A stretch of 64,000 nucleotides of DNA from Corydoras sp. C115 (Eukaryota > Chordata > Actinopteri > Siluriformes > Callichthyidae), in contig JAFMOC010000238.1 in NCBI GenBank assembly GCA_019802505.1, positions 536,001-600,000 of the forward strand. Reading direction: 5' to 3'. Below, piece by piece: positions 46,760 to 58,400 of the stretch (positions are counted from its first letter, which is position 1; each line of letters opens with the position of its first letter). The notes beneath the pieces were generated by a model. It saw only the letters and a program-made list of their open reading frames with translations, did not search any database and had not been told where the DNA came from. The position numbers were made by a program, and so were the translations under genes.

Positions 46760-47824
46760 CTGGCTTCGGTACCCGTAGGTGATTCATAGCAAAGCCCCGC
46801 CCCCCTATTTTGACTCTTCTTTTTGTTGTTAGAATAAATACATTTACATTCAGCAGACACTTTTAACAAACCTGATCGGTATCTGATCCTGCACCCCCCC
46901 CCCCCCTTTTTTTAGGTCAAAATAATGATTAAATATTTTTCATATGTTGTAACGTTAATCTTTATTCAATATAACTTTTAAATAATAAACATTTTTTTTT
47001 TTTTTTATCAAAAGTTAAATATAATGAATATTTAATTATTACATCTTACAACAGTTATATGTTTCATATATTACAGTCTTATTTAAATATGTCTTTTGAA
47101 CATTGTTAGGTGAATAAATAAAAATAAAATCTAAAGTAAAATAAATCTAAAGTTAAACCGAAAGATGAAAAAACTACGTTAGAAATAACAATCAAATTAA
47201 GATCAGATGTTAAGATATTTTAAGATAGATTTATTGTGAACATTTAAAAAGCTTTAAACTTTATGGGAGTGGTTGTGGAAGGTTCTGTTAGACTCCAGAC
47301 TCCTGTGCGTCCTTTAATCCTAACCTTGGTGAACAACAGCGGGCCTAACATAAAACTTTGTGGGACACCATACTGCAGTTTTTTTCTTTAAAAGCTATCG
47401 AATAATCTAAATGGTAAAGTTAAAAGTGAAAATGGTGTAAAAAAAAGTCATAAAAACAACTATTCTTTTATATGATCGTATGTCCGTTGCACTGCCACAC
47501 ATTTTTTGGATGCCATTGTGATAGGAAACATATTTTCCCCTCTGTGGTGATCCGGGTTCTCCATCCCACTTATTAACAGGACAGCTACTGAAGCATGTCC
47601 GTTTACTGTTGAGTGTCGTAACAAATACGAGCTAAACGGTGGACACTATTTTCTTCGGTAGCTTTATGTGGGTGTTCATACGAACCTGACTCGTGGAGAT
47701 GCTTCATGGCGTTCTGTATCCTCTGTGCATCGTTGGATGAGTCGCCTTGGTTTGGCTCCAGCCTGCTATTCTTTAGTTTTACACCGGTGATGGATTGTTT
47801 TTGATGGCTGTCTGGATGAATCAT
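45131..47824 (-). CDS. cish: SOCS-family cytokine signalling inhibitor, best fit CISH
   Basis: Two coding exons on the minus strand: 47686-47824 and 45131-45615, joined in phase 1 (GAGTCAG|GT, then GCAG|GTTGG). The product has 207 residues from the ATG at 47824. The SH2 domain begins GWYWGSVTASEAKQ (residues 47-60) and has the phosphotyrosine-binding Arg73 in FLVRDSS. The C-terminal SOCS box has an elongin BC-box (SLQHVCRVVI) and a cullin-5 type LPLP, ending RDYPFVL. Such proteins bind phosphotyrosines on cytokine receptors and recruit a ubiquitin ligase. The YPF-L ending and the STAT5 sites upstream favour CISH over SOCS2. A teleost-specific relative (cish b or socs8) is possible. Human CISH is longer (258) and has a short coding first exon. 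Here no ATG is seen in the exon at 49681, so the N-terminus is the uncertain part. Confidence 0.85.
45630..45676. repeat. (AG)n microsatellite at the CISH exon border
   Basis: About 23 AG units starting 14 bp from the last-exon acceptor. On the gene strand they form the (CT)n polypyrimidine tract. Confidence 0.9.
45717..46063 (-). repeat. DANA/mermaid-like SINE in CISH intron, 13-bp target duplication
   Basis: TCTGTACCAACTT at 45704-45716 and 46064-46076. Full length, and in the same orientation as the gene. Confidence 0.9.
46157..46485 (-). repeat. DANA/mermaid-like SINE in CISH intron
   Basis: The tail is lost; the GGGTCGCGGTGGGG block is present twice at the start. Confidence 0.8.
46713..46757. 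repeat. (GT)n microsatellite
   Basis: About 22 GT units in the CISH intron. Confidence 0.9.
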
Positions 47825-47931
47825 AGGAGTCGCTTTCGGCTCGTGCGCAGCTCATCGAGTGTGTGGATTCCTTCGTCACCCTCAAACACTTCACTGCGAG
47901 TCGTCTCAGAGCTGTACTGTGTGAGCCCCAT
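47821..47931 (-). CDS. Possible 36-codon upstream ORF overlapping the CISH start
   Basis: Within the probable second exon (acceptor CCTGTGCAG at 47939, exon 47686-47938) an ATG at 47931 opens a frame of 36 codons ending RTSRKRLL. Its TGA shares bases with the main ATG (ATGA at 47821-47824). It could be a regulatory upstream ORF allowing reinitiation. Alternatively a one-base change may have split an originally longer N-terminus. The sequence alone does not decide. Confidence 0.35.
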   Translation of the reverse strand: MGLTQYSSETTRSEVFEGDEGIHTLDELRTSRKRLL

Positions 47932-47938
47932 CCAAAAT

Positions 47939-49680
47939 CTGCACAGGCTCACATTCAATGTCTTAATCACTTTAGTCAGCAAAGAGAATGTTTTTAGAAA
48001 TACAATATTGGGACATGCAAACAAAAATATATTTCATAATATTATTTATGATGCAGTGTGAATGCCAGAGGCAAGAGATTTGGTTTACAGATTCGCTTCG
48101 AGTCGTGTTATTCTTCCATTCTATTAATAATCGTAACTCAAAGGTGTGCAGTTTAATGATGTACTCTGTGACAACAAAACACCAGACTGATAAACGATCA
48201 CGGGAATCCTATCCTTCACTTATCTATTGTTTAAAACAGCCTTTCTTTTGTTTAGTTCCAAACCAAAAACAGCTTACTGAGAAATACTGTATTGTTTATT
48301 GATATTCACTCTACAGCAAAATGCCCACATGCCAGTCGTGCTACAGTGGGCTCCTTAATGAGGTGTCCTTTTCAAAAGAAACATAGGTACACACACGTGA
48401 ACGTGTTTTGCACCTCCAGCGGGTGGTAAAAGTAATCAAAACGTCATCCTGGAATTTCACATCAGATATGAGGAAATAGCAAAGAAGGGTGGAGCAGGAG
48501 TGCACACAAACCGGACGAGACAATTGTGCTTCTGCTCTCAACACCTTAAGAACTTTACAAATCACACTAACAGGTTCTTATAACCTTCCACTCCGCAGTG
48601 TGATTTAAACTAAACAGGATGCGAACAAACTGCTTTTGTGCCCACGGATTAAATCTGCTCTTTACAGAACAATGAACTAAGAACCGTGATTCACCACTGA
48701 ACTTACTGCTCTGAAGAAGCTGGCTGTTCTACAGAAGGACACGGTAGATCTAACTAAGCTCCGAATATGCTGCTTAAAGTCCAAAAGGGTGACACGCACA
48801 CACAAACTATTTATAAAATTGTACACAGCAGTGTACAGTCCCGTCGTCTTCCTCTTTCGGATTTCTCCGTGTTGTTTTTTTTTTTTATGCTTATTTTCAT
48901 CTCACTTTGCCTACCAGCCGTATTTCCATGGAGTGTATACATGCAAAATGCCTTTGCAGCATCAAAACAGTGTTTTACATATCAACCCGAAAAGATGAAT
49001 TAAATTGTATATTCAAATATCTTTCTTAAGTGTTTTAAAATAAATATAATCATTATAATGCCTGTGTCTAGTGTGGATTGAAGAATGTGTTTCTTAAAGT
49101 ATATATACTTTTGGATGTTTCAATGACTGCATTTATTTACTCTAATTATTATTGTGAGCATTTAAATATACAAAAATAGTTTGTTTGTTTTCAACATGAT
49201 TATGAAATGATCCTAACAGCTGCTGTGATGCATGCAGACCCTGCTATCACTGACCTATGTCTTTTCATTTTTTAAAGATTTTAAGAAATGTCTCATGTAG
49301 AAGCACAACAAAAATACATATAATATTCTCGTTTTTCATATAATTATTCGAAATAATCAATTTATAAGCAATTTGGTGGTGATAAATTATGGATACGGTG
49401 ACAGACCCACTGTTTCTAATGTTATGGTGTAATATATTCGCAGTGTGATTTAATTTTTTTTGTAATTTGTAAAGTTGCTTCCGTTATCCGAATAATAAAT
49501 AGTATTCTGCTCTTTTTTTTTTTTGTCTTGTAACTTATTTGTATGTATTGTTTGTATTTTTCGGGTTTTGTTCTTGTGAGTTTTTTTTTTTTTTTTAATC
49601 GTGTGGTTTGTTTTAAGATCTCTGTTGTACCTGATTTGGCTGCTTTTCGTTCTGGTCGGCGTTCAGCGGTCGCTTCTTAC
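47939..49680 (-). other. Probable CISH first intron
   Basis: Repeat-poor AT-rich DNA between the acceptor at 47939 and the donor GCGAAG|GTAAGA at 49681. No other exon is recognised. Confidence 0.45.
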
Positions 49681-49860
49681 CTTCGCAGACGCACAGATTG
49701 AATAATGAACGCGCGTCCCGCAGAATTAATCCCGTTCCGCTCCGTCCGTGAGAGCGCCGCCGAACACAAACGGCATCTGCTGTCGGCGGTGGAAGTCCAA
49801 GTCACGGGTTCGAGCGTTTAAATCTGTTATAAAAGCGTAATTTATCCGATCACCGGGCAG
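49681..49860 (-). other. Probable CISH first exon
   Basis: GC-rich DNA ending at a consensus donor, GCGAAG|GTAAGA. One frame ends LCVCE just before the donor, reminiscent of the LCVQ in the short first coding exon of mammalian CISH. It has no ATG, so I treat the exon as 5' UTR. Its upstream limit is unknown; a (CA)n run (49866-49912) follows. Confidence 0.45.
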
Positions 49861-50111
49861 CCAGGCACACACACGCACGCACACACGCACACACACACAC
49901 ACACACACACACCTCGTGTAGTCCGAGCCGAGCTGTTTGTCCTCGGTCTATGTTCTCCTGTCGGTGTGGAATAGAACCCACAGACTGCCGCTGCCCGTGG
50001 ATCCCGACAGCGCGATTCACTACGTTTTGTGTTCGATTCACTACGTTTATTATGGGTTGTTGTTTTTTTTCTTTCCGCGGCGCTTCCTCCGTACAGAGGC
50101 AGCGCGCCGCT

Positions 50112-50131
50112 TTCCAGGAACATTCCCAGAA
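50112..50131 (-). promoter_or_regulatory. Tandem STAT5-type GAS elements upstream of CISH
   Basis: TTCCAGGAA (50112-50120) and TTCCCAGAA (50123-50131) both fit TTCNNNGAA, with centres 11 bp apart. CISH is a classical STAT5 target with clustered GAS sites in its promoter. Confidence 0.6.
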
Positions 50132-50158
50132 AGCGAGATCACGTGTGCGCTTGTGCGC

Positions 50159-50159
<1 letters not shown>

Positions 50160-50211
<52 letters not shown>
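50160..50211. repeat. (GT)n microsatellite in CISH promoter region
   Basis: About 26 GT units adjacent to the STAT5-type sites. Confidence 0.9.
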
Positions 50212-50213
<2 letters not shown>

Positions 50214-50288
50214 CGGTCTTGCCATCAGTCCATAGCATCGAATATTTGATCAGAAACACACCCTGCGCACCTACAGCCTCATCATTAG

Positions 50289-50323
<35 letters not shown>

Positions 50324-50464
50324 TTAAAATATATATTTTTTATTGTACTCTAGAATATTCTCGGCGCGTTTATTGGCGGGTCGGCGTCACGATCTGGAGC
50401 TACTTCAGGGCCCCGGAGTCACGACGGCTTTATTCTGGTGGGTTAAATTCCACGCGATGTGGCT

Positions 50465-50473
50465 TTCCAGGAA
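50465..50473 (-). promoter_or_regulatory. Third STAT5-type GAS element
   Basis: TTCCAGGAA again, about 340 bp further upstream, in GC-rich DNA. Confidence 0.5.
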
Positions 50474-50599
50474 AGCGCCCGCTGCGCCGCGGCTCCACGC
50501 TTTCTTGGTAGGTGGGTAATTGCGTCACTCCGGGACCGGATGTGAACTCCCCGAGGGGTTAATAAATCAACATTCTGGATCGTCATCACTGCAGCAAAG

Positions 50600-50602
50600 A
50601 AA

Positions 50603-50636
<34 letters not shown>

Positions 50637-50685
50637 TTCAATACGCACCGGCATTAATATTACAGCATTACACCGCATTATGACG

Positions 50686-50730
<45 letters not shown>
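50600..50730. repeat. Poly-A and (CA)n simple repeats
   Basis: A run at 50600-50634 and CA repeats at about 50688-50730 between CISH and SMC1A. Confidence 0.9.
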
Positions 50731-50733
<3 letters not shown>

Positions 50734-50850
50734 CTCCTCAATGCAGGAATGAGAAAATGATCAAGACAAAAACATTAGAGGAGACCTCCTTAAAACTCCA
50801 GGGTTTTGTTTTTTCTACAAGGTTCTGGAGAGTGTTGGAATTTTTACCTC

Positions 50851-51345
50851 TTCATTGCGGGGGGGGGGGGGGGGGGGGTTCCCCATGCCCATCCAGGGGA
50901 GAACGATTCGGGCGTTGGGCAGATACACCCAGGACAGGACGCCAATCTATCGCTGGGCACACACACACACACACTCTCTATATGGGGCAATTTGGGGAAT
51001 TGAATTGATTCAATGGACACGGGGAGGACATGGAAAGTCCACTCAGATTGGGACTCGAACCGGGAATCCCTAGCGCTCAGAGGAGAACATGCTAAACCAC
51101 CCGAACTAAATAAGTGAATGAAACAAATATTAAGCGGGTGGTTTAGTGGTTCAGCACGTTCGCCTCTCAGCACTAGGGATTCCCGGTTCGAATCCCCACA
51201 CACTCTATATGGGGCAATTCGAAGAACTCGGTTGACTTGATCCATGTTTTTGGACTGTGGGAGGAAACCGGAGAACCGGAGGAAACCCAGGCGGACAACA
51301 TGGAAACTCCAGCCACCCATTGGGATTCGAACCGGGAATTATTAT
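50851..51345 (-). repeat. Mosaic of rearranged DANA/mermaid-like SINE pieces
   Basis: A minus copy (50851-51098) lacks the CCGGAGAACCCGG middle. It is followed by a short plus head (about 51130-51198) fused at GAATCCC to a minus middle-and-head segment (51199-51345). Junctions lie at short shared words. Confidence 0.75.
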
Positions 51346-51351
51346 TATTAT

Positions 51352-51708
51352 TGGGTGGCACGGTGGCTTAGTGGTTTAGCACGTTCTCCTCTCAGCGCTA
51401 GGGATTCCCGGTTCGAATCCCCATCTGGGTGGAGTTTCCATGTCCTCCCCGTGTCCGTGTGGGTTTCCTCCGGGTTCTCCGGTTTCCTCCCACAGTCCAA
51501 AAACATGGATCAAGGTCAATTGAGCTCTCCAAATTGCCCCATATAGAGTGTGTCTGTGTGAGTGAGTGTGTGCCTAGTGATAGATTGCCCCCCTGTCCTG
51601 GGTGTATCAGCCCAGCGCCCGAAACGTTCTCCCCTGAATGGGCATGGGTAACACCCCCCCCCCCCCCTCCGTGACCCTATCATAGAGGATAAAGCGGGAG
51701 ATAATTGG
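51352..51708 (+). repeat. DANA/mermaid-like SINE
   Basis: Full length with an expanded C block. It is bordered by TTATTATTATT on both sides, so the target was probably a TTA repeat. Confidence 0.85.
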
Positions 51709-51739
51709 ATGGATTATTATTATTATTATTATTATTATT

Positions 51740-52052
51740 TATTCATTATTATATTTTATCTCATTCATCATTAGGGTCTGGGGGATCCGCTTTCCCCATG
51801 CCCATCCAGGGGAGGTCTCGGGCGGGGCAGGGGGGGGGGGGGTTCCACTATGCCCACTCACTCAGGGGAGAACGTTACACTCTATATGGGGCAATTTGGA
51901 GAACTCAATTGACTCGATCCATGTTTTTGGACTGTGGGAGGAAACCGGAGAACCCGGAGGAAACCCACGCGGACACGGGGAGAACATGGAAACTCCACCC
52001 AGATGGGGATTCGAACCGGGAATCCCTAGCGCTGAGAGGCAATCTGCCGGCC

Positions 52053-52113
<61 letters not shown>
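51740..52113 (-). repeat. Degenerate DANA/mermaid-like SINE followed by (TTA)n
   Basis: The tail half is scrambled (GGGGAGGTCTCGGGC next to a G run); the head half is well kept. (TTA)n of about 20 units fills 52053-52113. Confidence 0.75.
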
Positions 52114-52117
<4 letters not shown>

Positions 52118-52139
52118 GGGTTTCAAGTTGCACCAATCA

Positions 52140-52475
52140 CGTGATCTGAGACGCCGCTGTACCGCGAAGTTGGGTCTCGAACTCTCGCGAGAGAATGCGA
52201 TATGATGTGTGCGGTGGGCGCGCGGTAACTGTTGTTGTATTTCGGTCCGCAGCGAAAACAAACCCGCAGCTTCAGCGTTTCTTCTCCGTTTGCTGCGTTT
52301 TTACTGCATTTTTATAAATAAGTTGGCACCGCCCGCCCGTTTTAAACGCGATTTATATGCATTTCGCTGCGTTAGGCGCGCTGTTAGCTTGTCGCTAACC
52401 GGCTAAGCTAATCGTCCTTTTTTTTGTCATTTTTTTTTGCGTCGAATTGTTAAAATAAACGGCGCGGCCTCCGCG
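52140..52475 (+). promoter_or_regulatory. SMC1A promoter and 5' UTR
   Basis: CpG-rich, TATA-less DNA with the palindrome TCTCGCGAGA at 52183-52192. This is a core element found in many vertebrate housekeeping promoters. About 290 nt separate it from the SMC1A start codon, with no intron needed. Confidence 0.6.
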
Positions 52476-55400
52476 ATGGGCTACCTGAAATTAATCGAGA
52501 TCGAAAACTTCAAGTCGTATAAAGGCAGACAGATCATCGGGCCTTTTCATAAGTTTACCGCGATTATCGGACCGAACGGATCAGGTGAGTCCGATATGAT
52601 GATGAAGATGACGATGATGATGAAGATGATACTGCAGAATTATACTCTGTGTTCTGTTCGGTATGAGTAAATTAATAACGGGGTGAAGAATGTCTCTGTT
52701 ATTTATTATAAAAAATCTTTAAATTATTAAATACAGACCGATACTGTAATTATGAGTTCGTATAAATTATATTGACAGCAGGAGTGTGTGTGTGTGTGGG
52801 GGGGGGTTGTCGAAAGGATAGAAATAGTACCATTAATAATCATAAGCGCGTCAATATACTGTGATAGAGACGAATTAATAAAAAAAAAAAGTTTAAAAGA
52901 TTATTAGTGACAGAATTTAAATAGAAATTTAGATTAGATTCGACTTTATTGTCATTGTGCAGAGTACAAGTACAGGAAGTGCAAAAAAAAGTGCTGAAAG
53001 GCTTTTTTTTTTTTTTTCCTGTTGCACATGTCCATAATCTGAAATTTCGTCTGGTGTATTTAGGCAAGTCGAACCTCATGGATGCCATCAGCTTCGTCCT
53101 GGCGGAGAAGACCAGTAACCTACGTGTGAAAACGCTGAAGGACCTGATTCATGGCGCGCCTGTCGGTAAACCGGCGGCGAACCGCGCTTACGTCAGCATG
53201 GTGTACCAGGAGGACAACGGCCAGGAACGCAACTTCACCAGGGTCATTATAGGTATAATAATAATAATAATAATACTTTTTTTTTTTGGGACCTCAAAGA
53301 CGCTTAGTATTAACAGGATCTCATCATCTACTCTGTTGTTGTTGTCTTGGACAAAGTAGCCAATTTTTACCCCTGTTTTTAATTCTGTTATTGATTTTTA
53401 TTATTTTTTTTATTGGAACAAAGGCATGTTCTCCTCTCAGCGCTAGGGATTCCCGGTTCGAATCCCCATCTGGGTGGAGTTTTCATGTTCTCCCTGTGTC
53501 TGCGTGGGTTTCCTCCGGGTTCTCCGGTTTCCTCCCACAGTCCAAAAACATGGATTAAGATCAATTGAGTTCTCCAAATTGCCCCATATAGAGTGTGTGT
53601 GTGTGAGTGAGTGTGTGCCCAGTGATAGATTGGCACCCTGTCCTGGGTGTATCTGCCCAGCGCCCGAAACGTTCTCCCCTTGATGGGCATGGGGACCCCC
53701 CCCGACCCTAATAGAGGATAAAGCGGGAGATAATGAATAAATGAATATTGGAACAATTATTGCTCTGGTCTAAGCTTTAACACCTCACGATTATAATGTT
53801 CAAAGTTTGGTCAATTATCTGAAGTACAGTCACTATGTTTTTTTTATTTTTTTATTTTGGTCTATTTTAACATCAGTCTTATTTATCGGTTTCGTTCTCC
53901 ACTTTTTCCCCTCGTCAGGTGGTTCGTCTGAGTATCGCATCAACAGTAAAGTGGTGGGTCTGAACGAATACAGCGATGAGCTGGAGAAACTGGGCATCCT
54001 CATTAAGGCCAGGAACTTCCTGGTGTTCCAGGTAAACAGTTTCACGGCTTGATGGCGTTTCATTTTCGACGAAAAGCAGGAATAATGCAGGACTTTCTCA
54101 TTTGTGGTCATGCCGTTTGTAACCAAGACAACTGATTTCTGCGCAACATCTGCACAACGTCACTCCTGGTTTCTCTTTAGGGCGCAGTGGAGTCCATCGC
54201 CATGAAGAACCCTAAAGAGAGAACAGCTCTGTTTGAGGAGATCTCTCGCTCCGGCGAACTGGCGCAGGAGTATGAGCGGCGTAAGAAGGAGATGGTGAAG
54301 GCTGAGGAGGACACACAGTTCAACTACCATCGTAAGAAGAACATAGCTGCAGAACGCAAGGAGGCCAAGCAGGAGAAAGAGGAGGTTTGAAGCTTCATTA
54401 TGTGATTTAGACTCGACATTAAGGAGCAGAGATATGTATTACTGATGGCTTTATACATCCCATAATAACTATATGTTTAACATTTTATTTACAGCTCTTA
54501 TTAGTTTTCTTAATAATCAGAAATAGTTTGTCCATCCGGGGTGGCACGGTGGCTTAGTGGTTTAGCATGTTCTCCTCTCAGCGCTAGGGATTCCCGGTTC
54601 AAATCACCATCTGGGTGGAGTTTCCATGTCCTCCCCGTGTCCGCGTGGGTTTCCTCCGGGTTCTCCGGTTTCCTCCCACAGTCCAAAAACATGGATCAAG
54701 GTCAATTGAGTTCTCCAAATTGCCACATATAGAGTGCGTCTGTGTGTGTGAGTGTGTGCCCAGCGATAGATTGGCATCCTGTCCTGGGTGTATCTGCCCA
54801 GCGCCCGAAACGTTCTCCCCTGGATGGGCATGGGCATGGGGGAACCCCCCCCCACCTGTGACCCTAATAGAGGATAAAGCGGAAGATAATGAATGAATGA
54901 GTTTGTCTCTCCTCATTAGACCACTTGAATGTACAACTGTCCTCCACTAGGTGGCTCACCGCGGCCCACGGGTTGAGAATGTCTCCGTTACGTCTCCCGT
55001 TGGTATCGCCGCCGTAACGAGCGAGTGCTTTGTTCTCGCAGGCCGAGCGTTACCAGCGACTCAAGGACGAGGTCGTGCGAGCGAACGTGCAAATGCAGCT
55101 CTTCAAGCTTTACCACAACGAAGTCGAGATCGAGAAGCTGAACCGAGAGCTGGGGCAGCGCAACAAAGAGATCGATAAGGACCGCAAGCGCATGGACCGG
55201 GTGGAGGAGGAGCTGAAGGATAAGAAGAAGGAGCTGGGCAGAATGATGAGAGAGCAGCAGACCGTGGAGAAAGAGATCAAGTGGGTTTCGTTCTGCGGCA
55301 TCAAACTAAAGAGGGGGTTTTAAGATACAAACCCTAATTAATAATAATAATAATAAAAAAAATATATATATATATATGTGTGTGAGTGTGTCTGTGTGAG

Positions 55401-58400
55401 TGAGTGTGTGCCCAGCGATAGGTTGGCGTCCTGTCCTGGGTGTATCTGCCCAGCGCCCAAAACGCCCCCCCCAGCCCCTACCCCGCGACCCTAGTACAGG
55501 ATAAAGCGGAAGATAATGAATGGAATAATTATAATAATAATGGGTGGCTTAGTGGTTTAGCATGTTCTCCTCTCAGCGCTGGGGGTTCCCGGTTCGAATC
55601 CCCATCTGGGTGGAGTTTCCATGTTCTCCCCGTGTCCGCGTGGGTTTCCTCCGGGTTCTCCGGTTTCTTCCCACAGTCCAAAAACATGGATCAAGGTCAA
55701 TTGAGTTCTCCAAATTGCCCCATATGGAGTGTGTCTGTGTGATTGAGTGTGTGCCCAGCGATGGATTGGCGCCCTGCCCGAGACGTTCTCCCCTGGATGG
55801 GCATGGGGAACCCCACCGCGATCCTAATAGAGGATAAAGCGGGAGATGAATGAAAATATATATATATATAATTAAAAATATATATAAAATTATTTTTTAT
55901 ATATATATAACAATTAATGTCTATCGCTTGGTGCTTTCCTTTGAAAGGGAGAAAGACGCCGAGTTAAACCAGAAAAGAGGCCGCAGTACATCAAAGCTAA
56001 AGAAAACACGGCACACAAGATCAAGAAGCTGGAAGCCGCACGCAAATCCCTGCAGAACGCTCAGAAATGCTACAAGAAACGCAAAGCGGACATGGACGAG
56101 CTGGAGCGAGAGCAGAAAGCTGTGGAGATGGCCAGGCAGGAGTTCGAGGAGCGCATGGAGGAGGAGGCGCAGAGCCAGGGTCAGGACCTCCAGCTGGAGG
56201 AGAACCAGGTACTAAAAAGATGAACAACATTTACTAAAAATCTGTATGATGAAAATAAATGTTTATAAAATACGATTAGTTAATGAAGAGTGTTAATTAC
56301 ATAAAATATGTTGGTGTGTTAACAGACCATTGATTCATTAATCGATTTAATAATAAGGGTTTATTTTTTTCAATTGAAATTCAGCTTCTAAAATGTAAAT
56401 GTCTTCAGAATTTGGACGAAGATGATGATTGGACGATGATATCATCTATAATTAATAGAGAAAATAATCAACTCATCGTGACCAAAACAACAATAAATTA
56501 CAATTATAATAAAAATACCGAGCAGCTTAGTGGTTTAGCATGTTCTTCTCTCAGCGCTAGGGATTCCCAGGTCGAATATCCATCTCTGTGGAGTTTCCAT
56601 GTTCTCCCCGTGTCCGCGTGGGTTTCCTCCGGGTTCTCCGGTTTCCTCCCACAGACCAAAAACATGGATCAAGGTCAATTGAGTTCTCCAAATTGCCCCA
56701 TATAGAGTGTGTTTGTGTGAGTGAGTGTATGCCCAGCGATAGATTGGCGCCCTGTCCTGGGTGTATCTGCCCAGCGCCCGAAATGTTCTCCCGTGGATGG
56801 GCATGGGGAACCCCACCGCGACCCTAATAGAGGATATAATGGAAGATAATGCATGGATGTTCTGAGTTGAAGGTCTTGGCAGGTGAGGTCTCATTCTGCG
56901 TCCTGTTTTTCATAAAGGTTAAAGCGTATCACCGACTGAAGGAGGAGGCCAGCAAGCGAGCCGCCACCTTGGCTCAGGAGTTAGAGAAGTTCAACCGCGA
57001 TCAGAAGGCCGACCAGGACCGTCTGGACCTGGAGGAGAGGAAGAAAGTGGAGACTGAGGTACCGTGGAGACATCTGGGGTTCAGTGATTAGCGTTGATGT
57101 TCTTTTTGGGCAGCGTCTCATCGGAGGACGTTCTTTCCTCTGTAGGCTAAAATCAAACAGAAGATCAGAGAGATCGAGGAGAACCAAAAGCGTATCGAGA
57201 AGCTGGAGGACTACATCACCACCAGCAGGTGAGACACACCGCGAGTTATTCTCAATCCAAATCACCTTAAAACTGGACATTTAGATGGAAACTGGACGCA
57301 TCATTTACAAATCACTGGATAATTAACCAAAAGTCCTGGACTGAGAATGTCCATCCATCCATTATCTCCCGCTTTATCCTATATTAGGGTCGCGGGGGGG
57401 AGAGAACGGGCGCTGGGCAGATACACCCAGGACAGGACACCAATCTATCGCTGGACACACACTCTATATGGGGCAATTTGGAGAACTCCATTGACTTGAT
57501 CCATGTTTTTTGGACTGTGGGAGGAAACCGGAGAACCCGGAGGAAGCCCACGCGGACACGGGGAGAACATGCAAACTCCACCCAGATTGGGATTCGAACC
57601 GGGAACCCCCAGTGCTGAGGGGAGAACATGCCAACCACTGAGCCAGCGTGCCGCCGGACTGAGAATATATCGTTGTTTAATTCAGTTTGTCATTTAATTA
57701 TTTAGAAAAATAAACGTTGAATATTAAAGGTGATATTCAGGATTCTGTTTGTTGAACTGTTCCATAAACTGATTTACCGAGAAAACACGACATAATGCAG
57801 TTTAATCATTAGGTCTTTCAGACCACATGGTTCTCGGAACTTGTGTGAGAGGAACTCTCCCCTGTAATTGTCGCGCTCCATATTTTCTTGTGATTCTGCT
57901 TCTGATTTCAAAGCGCAGGGCTGCAGAGGCAGAATAAGAAAATATTTTATACAGAATAACGAAATATAAATGAGTACGGTATCCATGTCCACGCATTCAG
58001 TGAGTGGATACAGGGTTTCAACTCCAGCAGCACTGCCGTGTCCGATCCACCGGTGCCGGCACAACCTCAGTCACCGCGGTGCTGAGAATCAGAATCATCC
58101 ACCACCCGAAAAAAATCCCCGTTTGGTTCAGCTCCTCAGTGCTGTTTTGTTTCTGCAGGCAGTCTTTAGACGAGCAGAAGAAAATGGAAGAGGAGCTGAC
58201 GGAGGAGGTGGAACAGGCCAAGAGGAGGATCGATGAGATCAACATGGAGCTCAATCAGGTACAGAAGGGGAATCGAATCCGCTACCCGGTCCCAAAATAT
58301 TTACACATAAAAAAAAGTAAACGGGACATGTTGTGAGATTTCCGACAAAACGAATGTTCTGCTCGTGCTGTGTCTAACGCATCGTTTAATGAAAGCCCCC

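Noticed and set aside
52437..52475. In-frame N-terminal extension of SMC1A by 13 codons
   Set aside because: The first codon is TTG, not ATG. The family start MGYLKLIEIENF at 52476 is the first in-frame ATG.
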